The translations under genes were made by a program, and so were the position numbers. This document shows, piece after piece, positions 1 to 9,314 of a DNA stretch of 64,000 nucleotides (within the stretch, counting starts at the first letter, position 1; each line of letters starts with the position of its first letter). The notes beneath the pieces are model-generated. The model saw nothing but the letters and a program-made list of their open reading frames with translations, was not told where the DNA came from and ran no database searches. This stretch comes from Chloroflexota bacterium (GTDB lineage Bacteria; Chloroflexota; Anaerolineae; B4-G1; SLSP01): positions 84,666 to 148,665 of the forward strand of contig JAIOAX010000010.1 in assembly GCA_019873645.1 (NCBI GenBank), read 5' to 3'.

Positions 1-26
1 TTGACCGCCAGGCGGCAGGCATGAAC

Positions 27-668
27 TTATACCGCTGCGACCAATGACCTGGCGAGCGCGACCGCGCGGCTGGCGTCGGGTGCGTAACCGTCCGCGCCGA
101 TTTCCCGGGCGTAAGCATCCGTCACCGGCGCACCGCCGATCATTACTTTGACCTTGTCGCGCACACCGGCTTCCTTGAGCGCGTCTACCGTGAGCTTCAT
201 ATTGGGCATCGTTGTGGTTAGCAGCGCCGACATCGCCACAATGTCCACGCTCTGGTTCATCACGGCATCGAGGAATTTCTCCGGCCCCACATCCACACCC
301 AGGTCCACGATCTCGAACCCGGCGCCTTCCAGCATCATACACACCAGGTTTTTGCCGATGTCGTGCAGGTCGCCTTTGACGGTCCCGGCAGCGACCTTGC
401 CCGCCGGCTTCACATCCGCCTTGACCAGCAACGGCCGCAGCAACGCCAGCCCGGCCTTCATTGCGCGCGCCGCAATGAGCATCTCCGGGACAAAGTACTC
501 GCCTTCCTCAAAAAGCCGTCCCACCTCGGCCATGGCCGCCACCAGCCCCTCCTGCAAGATGTCGCTCGGCCCGATGCCGGCCTCAATCGCTTCTTGCACC
601 TTTTGCTGGGTTAAGGGCATATCCCCTGCGATGATGCTTTGACGAATCACTTCCAATACATTTTCCAT
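27..668 (-). CDS. Corrinoid (B12)-binding methyltransferase cognate protein
   Basis: The 213-aa product has the two-part layout of small corrinoid proteins that carry a methyl group between methyltransferases. A helical cap domain occupies about residues 1-85 and a Rossmann-like B12 domain about 86-213. The B12 lower-ligand motif DxHxxG is visible as GDLHDIGKNLV with His102, followed by the expected SALLTTTMP and GGAPV segments. The ATG at 668 was chosen because GGAGGTTG lies just upstream and the cap domain begins there; the longer open frame to 929 runs back into fba and is not conserved-looking. It lies 19 nt downstream of fba in the same direction. Its methyltransferase partner is not in the window, so the substrate (methanol, methylamine, methoxy-aromatic or other) cannot be told. 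Confidence 0.9.
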   Translation of the reverse strand: MENVLEVIRQSIIAGDMPLTQQKVQEAIEAGIGPSDILQEGLVAAMAEVGRLFEEGEYFVPEMLIAARAMKAGLALLRPLLVKADVKPAGKVAAGTVKGDLHDIGKNLVCMMLEGAGFEIVDLGVDVGPEKFLDAVMNQSVDIVAMSALLTTTMPNMKLTVDALKEAGVRDKVKVMIGGAPVTDAYAREIGADGYAPDASRAVALARSLVAAV

Positions 669-687
669 GAGCAACCTCCAACTGGGA

Positions 688-1638
688 TTAACCTTTAAGA
701 AGCCGACGCACGGCCTCCAGTTGCCCCGCGCTGCCGAGCATCTCGTTCTTGTGGGCGATAAACTTGGCATATTCGGCCATAAAGACCTTACCGATCGGGC
801 GCAGGTCAAAGTTCTCCGGGTGATCCCGGAAATACTCGCGATGAACGCGCGTCCACACCAGGCGGCCATCGGTATCAATGTTGACCTTGGTGACGCCGAG
901 TTCGGCGGCGCGACGGAACTGCGTCTCATCCACGCCCCGGGCGCCCTTGAGATTGCCGCCGGCGGCGTTGATGCGTTCCACTTCCTCTTGCGGTACCGAG
1001 CTGCTGCCGTGCATCACCAGCGGGAAGCCGGGGAGACGTTTTTGGATTTCGGCCAGCACGTCGAAGCGCAGGGTTTGCGAACCGGTGAACTTGAACGCGC
1101 CGTGGCTGGTGCCGATAGCGCAGGCCAGCGAGTCACAGCCGGTGCGTTCGACGAATTCCTTAGCCATATCGGGATCGGTGAGCTTGGCATTGGCTTCGTC
1201 CACCTTGACGTGTTCCTCCACCCCGCCCAACTGCCCCAACTCGGCCTCAACCACGATGCCCTTCGCGTGCGCGGCCTCAACCACACGCCGTGTGATGGCA
1301 ATGTTGGTCTCAAAGTCCTCGTGGCTGGCATCAATCATCACCGAGCTGTAGAAGCCGCTGTTGATGCAGTCGTAGCAGGTCTCCTCATCGCCGTGATCCA
1401 GGTGGACAGCAAAGATGGCATCTGGGAAGACCTGGTCTGCGCTGCGGATGAGGCCTTCGAGCATCAATTTGTGTGTGTATGAACGCGCGCCCTTGCTGAT
1501 CTGGATGATAAAGGGTGCCTGGCTATCGAGGTTGCCGCGAAACAGGCCCATCGTCTGTTCAAGGTTGTTAATGTTATAGGCGCCGACGGCGTATTTGCCG
1601 TAGGCATGCTCAAAAAGTTGTTTGGTTGTAACAATCAT
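688..1638 (-). CDS. fba: Class II fructose-bisphosphate aldolase
   Basis: A 316-aa zinc-dependent aldolase of the FbaA/GatY/KbaY family that cleaves or forms ketose bisphosphates in glycolysis and gluconeogenesis in the cytoplasm. Visible motifs are HLDHG (catalytic Asp81, zinc ligand His82), the Glu-rich VEAELGQLGG segment, GTSHGAFK, VMHGSS (a later zinc His) and KVNIDTD near the phosphate site. Length and end-to-end similarity fit an intact enzyme. The ATG at 1638 has GGAGTGAGCC directly upstream. The gene is followed 19 nt later by the corrinoid protein, so the two are probably co-transcribed, although no metabolic link is obvious. A tagatose-bisphosphate aldolase specificity cannot be excluded. 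Confidence 0.93.
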   Translation of the reverse strand: MIVTTKQLFEHAYGKYAVGAYNINNLEQTMGLFRGNLDSQAPFIIQISKGARSYTHKLMLEGLIRSADQVFPDAIFAVHLDHGDEETCYDCINSGFYSSVMIDASHEDFETNIAITRRVVEAAHAKGIVVEAELGQLGGVEEHVKVDEANAKLTDPDMAKEFVERTGCDSLACAIGTSHGAFKFTGSQTLRFDVLAEIQKRLPGFPLVMHGSSSVPQEEVERINAAGGNLKGARGVDETQFRRAAELGVTKVNIDTDGRLVWTRVHREYFRDHPENFDLRPIGKVFMAEYAKFIAHKNEMLGSAGQLEAVRRLLKG

Positions 1639-1655
1639 GGCTCACTCCTTAAATT

Positions 1656-1690
1656 AGTTTTCAGTTCTCAGTTTTCAGTTTGTCGTTGTC
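1656..1690. repeat. Heptamer tandem array (agttttc family)
   Basis: Five consecutive 7-mers: agttttc, agttctc, agttttc, agtttgt, cgttgtc. They lie upstream of fba. The same word family recurs upstream of tgt at 11352-11386. Confidence 0.75.
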
Positions 1691-1795
1691 CAGTATACAC
1701 GGGCATTGTATGCTATTTTCCCACATAGGCAAATGGCGTAGTTTTTCGGCGACATTCCAGGGCATGGTGAAGAACAACCGGGCGCCGCAGGCACA

Positions 1796-2956
1796 CTATG
1801 GCATACGATGTGTTGGGGCAGGAAAGCCAGGATGGAAGAAAGCCAGGTTAGTTTCATCAAGCGTCGCACCGGTAGCGGAAGCCACATGCCGGAGGGCCTG
1901 ATTGACCACGGCATGCAATCTCTGTGCCTCGGTCTCTACCCGCGCGTTGATGAGCAATGTCACCTGGGTACCGGATAACGGCGGCACGCTCTGTTCCCAG
2001 CCGGCTTCATCGAGCGTGGTAAAACTCACTTTGGTCTCTTCACCCGCGCCACGCACCAGGAATTTGAGATGGCCGACGGCTATCTGTTGTTGCCGCAACA
2101 TGTCCACAATTGCGCCGATGGCCTGCAAGGTCACGGTGCTTCCCTGCCCTTCGAGGACATGAAGCGTCGCCGTTTCATCCAACCACGCCAGCCGCGCCTC
2201 GCCTGCTCCGTAGCGCGCGTAGTCAATGTCCAACGCTGCGACGGGTAGGCCGACAGCGCCGGATTCCAACATCTCTACCCACTCGGCGATATCGCCTGGG
2301 TCCAAAGAGTTTTGCAAGCGCATCGTTTTGTGCGGAAATCGTTGTTGCGCCAGGAACAGTAATTCGGGACCAGGGATTAGGGATGGGGTCTGAAACCCTG
2401 CGATGGTTTGCTGCTCCCTGCTTCTTGCCCCTTGCCCCCTGTTCCCTGCTTCCGGCCGCGCTTCCAATAAATCGGCCTTGTTGATGACCAGCAATCCCGC
2501 CTCTTCAATTTGCTTGTCGAAGATGTAGACCACCTCATCGCTGAAAGGCATGGGCAGATCAAGCAAACGGCGACGGAGCAGGCGGGCGTCGGCAAAGACG
2601 CTGAAACTGGTGGGAGGCGTCTCCTGACGCAGCGTCAACAATGGTTTCACGACGGTCGCCACCACATCGGCGCATGAGCCAACCGATTCCGCGAAGATCA
2701 CATCGGGCTGTGCTGTGTGCTGCAGTTGTGCAAGGCGCGCATCAAGGTCAGCGTAATTACAGCAGAAGCATCCGCCGGTCACTTCAACGGTAGGGACATC
2801 GGCCAGGGTGAAGAAGGCCGTATCCACCAGGTATTTGCCCTGGTCATTGGTGACGACACCAACGCGTTTACCCTGCGCCAGCAGGTATTTCGCCGCGCCG
2901 ATAATGGCCGTCGTCTTGCCGCTGCCCAGAAAGCCGCCTACGATATGCAAATGCAT
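1796..2956 (-). CDS. CobW/COG0523-family GTPase (metal chaperone)
   Basis: About 386 aa. The N-terminus has the P-loop GGFLGSGKTT, followed by a Cys-rich GGCFCCN motif (the CxCC metal site of the COG0523 family), VIFAESVGSC and an NKAD G4 motif; a CobW C-terminal-like region follows. Such GTPases deliver a metal (Zn, Co, Fe or other) to a client protein in the cytoplasm; the metal is not evident here. ATG 2956 (MHLHIVGG) starts directly on the first strand, whereas the upstream frame to 2989 adds 11 residues and reaches the divergent gene. An unusual segment at about 2361-2455, just after the NKAD motif, is made of heptamer repeats translated in frame (Arg/Gly/Glu/Pro-rich), and looks like a repeat insertion in a surface loop. 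Confidence 0.88.
   Translation of the reverse strand: MHLHIVGGFLGSGKTTAIIGAAKYLLAQGKRVGVVTNDQGKYLVDTAFFTLADVPTVEVTGGCFCCNYADLDARLAQLQHTAQPDVIFAESVGSCADVVATVVKPLLTLRQETPPTSFSVFADARLLRRRLLDLPMPFSDEVVYIFDKQIEEAGLLVINKADLLEARPEAGNRGQGARSREQQTIAGFQTPSLIPGPELLFLAQQRFPHKTMRLQNSLDPGDIAEWVEMLESGAVGLPVAALDIDYARYGAGEARLAWLDETATLHVLEGQGSTVTLQAIGAIVDMLRQQQIAVGHLKFLVRGAGEETKVSFTTLDEAGWEQSVPPLSGTQVTLLINARVETEAQRLHAVVNQALRHVASATGATLDETNLAFFHPGFPAPTHRMP
2366..2454. repeat. Heptamer arrays inside the cobW-like gene
   Basis: Two word families also seen in spacers occur within the coding sequence. 2366-2386 is gggacca, gggatta, gggatgg (family of 23766-23836). 2413-2454 is gctccct, gcttctt, gcccctt, gccccct, gttccct, gcttccg (reverse complement of the 21860-21943 family). 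The reading frame stays open through both. Confidence 0.75.
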
Positions 2957-2990
2957 GTTGTCAGAAAATGGTTGTGGGATTATAACCAAA

Positions 2991-3755
2991 ATGATGGACG
3001 CTCAACAATACGCGACAGCTATGTGGCAAACGCCACCGCGCAACCTGACCATTGCCACGGATGCCGTTCACGTCTGGCGGGTAGACATACCTGCGCTTTT
3101 GGGCCGGGTACCGCGCCTCGAAGCGACGCTGTCCGCCACTGAACGCGCCCGCGCCGCACGTTTTCGCTTTCTCGAACACCGCACCCGCTTCATCGTGACG
3201 CATGGCGTCCTGCGCGACATTCTCGGTCGCTATTTGGACATCCCCGCCGCACAACTTGAATTGACCACCAATGCTTATGGTAAACCGATATTGGTTGCGC
3301 CTGAACACGCCTGGCTGCAATTCAACCTTTCCCACTCCGGGGACTTGATTCTCTTCGCCATCACCCGCGATCGGCCGGTAGGCATTGATGTGGAACAACT
3401 CATCCCGCCGGACAATTTTACCAGGCTTGTGGAGCAGTTTTTCTCACCCAACGAGTACGCGGCGCTTCTCGCACTGCCTGAAGAGAAGCGCGCCGCCGCG
3501 TTTTTTGCCGGCTGGACACGCAAGGAGGCTTATGTCAAGGCCTTGGGGATGGGAGTATCGCTGCCCCTCGATCAATTCGATGTGATTATGGACCCGGATG
3601 CCCCGGCCCGCTTGCTCGCCGACCGCCGCCATCCGCAGTACCCTGAAACCTGGACGCTGCTGAGTTTCATCCCCGCGCCAGGGTACACCGCCGCGTTAGC
3701 CGTCGAAATTTTACACCCAACTATGACTTTTTACCACTGGTATCCCCGAATTTAA
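2991..3755 (+). CDS. 4'-phosphopantetheinyl transferase (Sfp/AcpT type)
   Basis: A 254-aa enzyme that transfers 4'-phosphopantetheine from CoA to a serine of acyl or peptidyl carrier proteins. The family signatures are present: PVGIDVEQL (Asp133 and Glu135, Mg binding) and WTRKEAYVKALG (Trp175, Lys178, Glu179). Length matches the two-half Sfp fold. ATG 2991 or 2994 was chosen because the upstream open frame overlaps the divergent cobW-like gene without conserved sequence. The two genes abut head to head, so their promoters must overlap each other or the coding starts. The client carrier protein is not in the window; fabD and fabG are about 23 kb away. Confidence 0.88.
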   Translation: MMDAQQYATAMWQTPPRNLTIATDAVHVWRVDIPALLGRVPRLEATLSATERARAARFRFLEHRTRFIVTHGVLRDILGRYLDIPAAQLELTTNAYGKPILVAPEHAWLQFNLSHSGDLILFAITRDRPVGIDVEQLIPPDNFTRLVEQFFSPNEYAALLALPEEKRAAAFFAGWTRKEAYVKALGMGVSLPLDQFDVIMDPDAPARLLADRRHPQYPETWTLLSFIPAPGYTAALAVEILHPTMTFYHWYPRI

Positions 3756-3806
3756 TCCTCCACAATCCTCAAGCATCCGATCCCACAATTTTCAATCAAC
3801 CGTTGG

Positions 3807-3815
3807 TGTTATAAT
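3807..3815 (+). promoter_or_regulatory. Possible extended -10 promoter for the histidine kinase gene
   Basis: TG-T-TATAAT matches an extended -10 element about 100 nt upstream of the kinase start. No convincing -35 box was seen. Confidence 0.35.
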
Positions 3816-3913
3816 AAGCTCCGTCCACGCAAACGATTGTTTTCAATGTGTGTTGGGTGAGCGGAGTAAAGTCTTATTTGCGGATCGGGAGAATTGTATA
3901 GCGGAGTTTAGCG

Positions 3914-6664
3914 ATGTGGAAGCTACGGCAGTTTACGGAAAACATTTTATGGGAAACAGAAGTAGAGCGACGGCGCAGGTTGCTCAATATCTTGCTGATG
4001 TGTTTTGGGATGGTGACGGTAATACTGCTATTATACACTGTATATGCTGGCATCGTTCATCTGGATAGTGGTTCAATGCTCTGGTCGCTCTGCCGAATTA
4101 GTATAGTGATGGCAGGAGGATTGACAGGCTTGGCTCTTCTTAATCGCTATTGGTCAAGCCGATTGACCAGTATGTTGCTCGCATCGTTTTTGTTCGTGGC
4201 TATCGCCTGGCATGTAGGATTCAATGCCATCTTATTGCGGAACACCTTTCTATCTTTCACCATTCCTATCCTTGTCGCCGGTTTTCTCGTGTACCCCTGG
4301 GCCGGATTTGTCATGGCAACTTTGATCAGTGGCTGGGTAGTGCTTTTAGCAATCAAGTTGCCCGAAATTCCAGACTTGCCGGCCATTTTGATTTATTTCG
4401 GCGTGGCGACTATGACCTGGCTATTTGCGCAAAACCTGGAACAGACGCTGCACAATCTGCGGGCAGCCAATCAAGATCTGGATCAACGGGTTGCTGCGCG
4501 CACGGCAGAGTTAGTGGCCGCCAATGCGCAATTGCAACAGGAAATCGCCGAGCGTGAGCGCATAGCCGCAGCCTTGCGTGAATCCGAGATTCGCTATCGT
4601 ACTCTGTTTGACAATACACCGGTCGGTATTGGACTGACCGACCGCGAGGGGCAGCTCTGGACTTTGAATCCGGTATTGGCACAGATGTTGGGATATACGG
4701 TTGATGAGCTACAAGGCCGCAATGTGCGCACGTTGTATGTCAATCCTGAAGCACGCGATGCCCTCACACAGATTTTGCGGAAAGATGGCCATGTTCGTAA
4801 TTATGAAACGCGCTTGAAACGCCGGGATGGCAGCACCTTCAATGCCAGTTTGACGGTGACGGGATATCCGGTGAACGAGGGGCCGATCTGGCAGGCGGTC
4901 ATTCTGGACATCACGCCTCAAAAGCAAATGGAAGACGCTTTACGCCGGGCGCGTGATGAATTGGAGCTGCGGGTGCAAGAACGTACCCAGGAATTGGTCG
5001 TCAGCAACTTGCGCTTGCAGGCAGAAATTGCCGAGCGAGAATGTATCGAAGCCGCCTTGCGGGAGAGCGAGGCGCGTTATCGGGCCTTGATTGATATGTC
5101 GCCCGATTCTATCATTGTGTGTAATATGGACGGCACGATTATTATGTGCAACGCGCAGAGTGCTGCACTATATGGCGTCTCTGATCCGGCTACGCTCATC
5201 GGGCGCAATGTTTTCGATTTCATCGTGCCTGAAGAACGCGAACGGGCGATAGCTTTTACGCAGCGGACTTTGGAACACGGTATTGTCCATGATGTCGAAT
5301 ACATGGCTTTCAGAGCCGATGGGGCGCGTTTCCCGGTGGAAGTCAGCGCCGCGTTTATCCCCGATGCCGAAGGCAAGCCCACAGCCTTTGTCGGCATTAC
5401 CCGTGACATCACCGCGCGCAAAAAAGCCGAAGAAGCCGTGCGTCGCCACAACCAGGAATTACAGGCGTTGAACGCCATTGCCACGACGCTGAATCAAACC
5501 CACACCCTTGAAGAACTCCTCAAGGGCGTATTACCCGAAATCCTTAACGTGATCGGTGTGGATACCGGTTGGATTGAGTTGCGGGAAACCGCACAAACTG
5601 CGCCCATGGCCGTTACGGTTGGACAAAGCGGCTGTCCAGAGCCGCCGCCGGAGGGATTGCTGCCCGTCGTCCTCCACGAGAACTTGTTACACCGCGTTTA
5701 TGAGGAGGGCGCGCCGGTTTTACTGGAAGAGGTTCAGGGAGTCTTAGAGAAATATCGAAGCGCAAGCCTGCCGCTGCCGGCCTTCCCTGTCGTGGCGTTG
5801 CCCATTAAGATTCAAAAAGATGTGATCGGCATTCTGGGTGTCGCGGGGATTTTGGACTGCCGGCCCCATTCCTTTGAGCCTGCTGATGTCAGGTTGCTCA
5901 CCACCATCAGTTCCCAGCTTGGCCTGGCCGTACACCATCTACACCTGCTTAGAGAAGCGACCGAGGCTGCGGCGCTGCGGGAACTGGAGCGCCTGCGTTC
6001 AGAACTGGTTGCCAATTTTTCCCATGATTTGCGCACTCCGTTAGGTTTGATTAAAATGTCATGTACCACGCTTTTGCGGGAAGACGTCCGTTTTGACCTC
6101 CAGACGCAGCGGGAATTTCTGAAGGATATTGAAACGCAAGCCGATATATTGACCGAGATCGTTGACAATATCCTCAACCTGGCGCGGCTGGAGAGTGGAC
6201 AACTGCATCTGAACAAGCGTCTCACCGACCTGGAACAACTGACGTATATGATATTGAGTGCGATGCAAGGGCGTTTTACCCAACACAGAGCTAAATGCCA
6301 GTTTCCTGAAACGCCCCTGGTCGCCGATGTGGACCCGAAGTACATTGCGGAACTGTTGCGCAATCTCCTCGACAATGCCATTAAGTATTCGCCCAACGGC
6401 GGAGAGATCACCGTGACAGGTGCGTTGAAAGATAACCATATCATTATGCAGGTGCGCGATCAGGGGATAGGGATTCCGCCTGAAGCCCTCGATAAAGTCT
6501 TCGAGCGCTTCTATCGGGTAGATGACGAGGCTATTCGGCATATAGGTGGCGTGGGACTGGGATTATCGGTTTGCCAGGGCATTGCCCGGGCGCATGGAGG
6601 GCGCATAGAGGTCGCCAGCACGCCAGGTCAGGGGAGTACCTTTTCCGTGATTTTGCCTCTTTAA
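3914..6664 (+). CDS. Membrane sensor histidine kinase with two PAS domains and a GAF domain
   Basis: 916 aa. An N-terminal membrane region of about five or six helices (residues ~24-175) is followed by a coiled-coil linker, PAS1 (~225-340), a second coiled coil, PAS2 (~385-510), a GAF domain (~520-690), HisKA with the phospho-acceptor His704 in FSHDLRTPLG, and HATPase_c. The ATPase boxes are intact: LLDNAIKYSPNGG (N), RDQGIGIP (G1), FERFYR (F) and GVGLGLSVCQGIARAHGG (G2). ATG 3914 follows GGAGTTTAGCG. The protein should autophosphorylate in response to a membrane, redox or small-molecule signal and phosphorylate the regulator encoded 179 nt downstream. The signal cannot be read from sequence. 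Confidence 0.93.
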   Translation: MWKLRQFTENILWETEVERRRRLLNILLMCFGMVTVILLLYTVYAGIVHLDSGSMLWSLCRISIVMAGGLTGLALLNRYWSSRLTSMLLASFLFVAIAWHVGFNAILLRNTFLSFTIPILVAGFLVYPWAGFVMATLISGWVVLLAIKLPEIPDLPAILIYFGVATMTWLFAQNLEQTLHNLRAANQDLDQRVAARTAELVAANAQLQQEIAERERIAAALRESEIRYRTLFDNTPVGIGLTDREGQLWTLNPVLAQMLGYTVDELQGRNVRTLYVNPEARDALTQILRKDGHVRNYETRLKRRDGSTFNASLTVTGYPVNEGPIWQAVILDITPQKQMEDALRRARDELELRVQERTQELVVSNLRLQAEIAERECIEAALRESEARYRALIDMSPDSIIVCNMDGTIIMCNAQSAALYGVSDPATLIGRNVFDFIVPEERERAIAFTQRTLEHGIVHDVEYMAFRADGARFPVEVSAAFIPDAEGKPTAFVGITRDITARKKAEEAVRRHNQELQALNAIATTLNQTHTLEELLKGVLPEILNVIGVDTGWIELRETAQTAPMAVTVGQSGCPEPPPEGLLPVVLHENLLHRVYEEGAPVLLEEVQGVLEKYRSASLPLPAFPVVALPIKIQKDVIGILGVAGILDCRPHSFEPADVRLLTTISSQLGLAVHHLHLLREATEAAALRELERLRSELVANFSHDLRTPLGLIKMSCTTLLREDVRFDLQTQREFLKDIETQADILTEIVDNILNLARLESGQLHLNKRLTDLEQLTYMILSAMQGRFTQHRAKCQFPETPLVADVDPKYIAELLRNLLDNAIKYSPNGGEITVTGALKDNHIIMQVRDQGIGIPPEALDKVFERFYRVDDEAIRHIGGVGLGLSVCQGIARAHGGRIEVASTPGQGSTFSVILPL

Positions 6665-6843
6665 TGAGGAATGGCCTTGACTTCTTGCGGAAATTTGCGG
6701 ATTTTGCCAGCTATGGTCAGAGATTTCAAAAGTTGGACGCGGATTCTCAGAAAACTTCAGATGGTCTGCGGGCACAAACGGGTTTTTTTATTGTAAATTA
6801 TACTCGTCAGGGACAATATTGTGCACGACTAAAGGACAACAGG

Positions 6844-7589
6844 ATGGCCGAGACAACAAAATATCATATCCTGGTCGTAGATGATGACCCGCGTTATGTG
6901 CGGCTGCTCAAGGTCAATCTGGAAGCCAGCGGTTATGTCGTCACCGTAGCTTATGACGGTCAGACGGCGATTAGGCTGGCTGCCAGCGAAGTGCCGGATT
7001 TGATCTTATTGGATGTGATGATGCCGGCGTTCAACGGCTATACGGTCTGTGAGAAAATCCGCGAGTTCTCGACCGCGCCTATCATCATGTTGACTGCGCT
7101 TGACGAGACCGAGGATAAGGTCAAAGGATTGGATTTGGGCGCGGACGACTATATCACCAAGCCGGTAAGCATTAAAGAGGTGCTGGCGCGCATTCACGCG
7201 GCTTTGCGCCGCAGCCGTATGGGGCAGGTTGAACATCGTCCGGCCTTCGAAAACGGCGATTTGCGCGTAGATTTTGTCGCCCGGCGTGTGTATGTAGCCG
7301 ATAAGGAGATCGCCCTGACGCCTACCGAATATCGGGTTCTGGCTGAACTGGTCACCCATACCGGCCACGTGTTGTCATCCACATACTTGTTGGAGAAAAT
7401 CTGGGGGACGCCGCATGATGAAGATAGCCATTTGATCTGGCAGGTGATCCATCGCCTGCGTCACAAGTTGGAACCCGATGCCGAGACCTCACATTACATC
7501 CATACCCGCCCCGGTGTTGGCTATGTGTTTCTGCCACAGCGCGCGTCAAGCGAGAAGATAATACTACCGAAAGGCGCTCATTCGACAAA

Positions 7590-7593
<4 letters not shown>
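6844..7593 (+). CDS. OmpR/PhoB-family response regulator
   Basis: A 249-aa protein with a receiver domain (acidic DDD near residue 13, phospho-acceptor Asp57 in LILLDVMMP, Lys in DDYITKP) and a C-terminal winged-helix DNA-binding domain ending in the usual HTRPGVGYVF segment. ATG 6844 was preferred over the longer frame from 6571 because the receiver begins right after it and AACAGG precedes it. It follows the sensor kinase gene and is its obvious partner. Its stop overlaps the next start as ATGA (7590-7593), so translation with the transporter gene may be coupled. Confidence 0.93.
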
Positions 7594-8264
<671 letters not shown>

Positions 8265-8267
8265 ATC

Positions 8268-9284
8268 TTGAAAGATACACAGGAAGATATAGCGTCACTT
8301 GCCGTGATTGAGCAGTTTTTGGCCGAAAGCGGCGGCGCGGCGGTGACAGAAGGCGCAGCGGCTGCCGATTGGCACGCGGAGGCACTACCGGAAGGCCACA
8401 AATCCGGCTTTGTGGCAGTCATCGGGCGGCCCAACGTGGGAAAATCCACGCTGGTCAATGCGCTGGTGGGACGTAAAATCGCCATCGTATCGCCCAAGCC
8501 GCAAACGACGCGCCAGCGCATCCGCGGCATCCTCACCGCGCCGGACTATCAGATGATTTTCGTGGACACGCCGGGGATCCACACAAAACCGGGCCATCGG
8601 CTTAACGAACTGATGATCGAACAGGCCATCGCCGCGATCCCCAACGCCGATGTGATCCTCTTCGTGGTGGATGTCGCCGTAGCGCCGCGCGAAGAAGACG
8701 CGCACATCGCGCAGTTGCTTCAGGCGAAGGCGCAAAAGCGGCCGGTCGTCTTCGCGCTCAATAAGATGGATCAGCTCGACCTTGAACAGGCCCAAACCCA
8801 CATCGAACGTTACTGGGCGTTGCTGCCCGATTATGCGGATTCCATTCCCATCAGCGCGCTCAAGGGGACCAATCTTGAGCTGCTGCGCGAGCATCTGCTC
8901 AAATTCCTGCCGGAGGGGCCACGCTATTACCCCAGTGACCAGATTACCGATCAGACCGAGCATCAGATCGCCGCTGAATTGATCCGCGAGGCGATGTTGC
9001 GCTTTACGCATCAGGAAGTGCCGCACGCCGCGGCCGTCTATGTTGAGGATTACCACGAGCGCGAGAACGATGTGCTGTATGTCTCGGCGACGATCTGGGT
9101 AGAGCGCGAGTCGCAGAAGCCCATCGTCATCGGTAAGCAGGGGCAGCGGCTCAAGCAGATTGGCTCGGCGGCCCGCGTGGAACTGGAACGTTTTATCGGC
9201 GGGAAAGTCTACCTGGAGTTATGGGTCAAGGTGCAACCGGAATGGCGTGACCGCGAAGGCCGGCTGCGAGAATTGGGGTTTTAA
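8268..9284 (+). CDS. era: GTPase Era
   Basis: A 338-aa protein: GTPase domain with GRPNVGKST (P-loop, residues 53-61), a switch II motif VDTPGIH and NKMD, then a KH domain with PIVIGKQGQRLKQIG. Era binds 16S rRNA and assists 30S ribosome maturation. The start is TTG at 8268, three bases after the transporter stop. The protein carries about 40 extra N-terminal residues compared with most Era proteins, so a later start is possible, but no good ATG lies in the frame before the P-loop. The stop codon lies at the edge of an octamer repeat that fills the spacer to map. Confidence 0.95.
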   Translation: MKDTQEDIASLAVIEQFLAESGGAAVTEGAAAADWHAEALPEGHKSGFVAVIGRPNVGKSTLVNALVGRKIAIVSPKPQTTRQRIRGILTAPDYQMIFVDTPGIHTKPGHRLNELMIEQAIAAIPNADVILFVVDVAVAPREEDAHIAQLLQAKAQKRPVVFALNKMDQLDLEQAQTHIERYWALLPDYADSIPISALKGTNLELLREHLLKFLPEGPRYYPSDQITDQTEHQIAAELIREAMLRFTHQEVPHAAAVYVEDYHERENDVLYVSATIWVERESQKPIVIGKQGQRLKQIGSAARVELERFIGGKVYLELWVKVQPEWRDREGRLRELGF

Positions 9285-9314
9285 CGTTGGAACGTTGGAA
9301 CGTTCAAACGTTAC
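9283..9314. repeat. Octamer array filling the era/map spacer
   Basis: Four 8-mers: aacgttgg, aacgttgg, aacgttca, aacgttac. They occupy the whole gap between two convergent genes and touch both stop codons. Confidence 0.7.

Noticed and set aside
6665..6843. An N-terminal extension of the response regulator, or a small gene between kinase and regulator
   Set aside because: The frame from 6571 overlaps the kinase and lacks conserved sequence until the receiver; no start with a ribosome-binding site was found in the gap.
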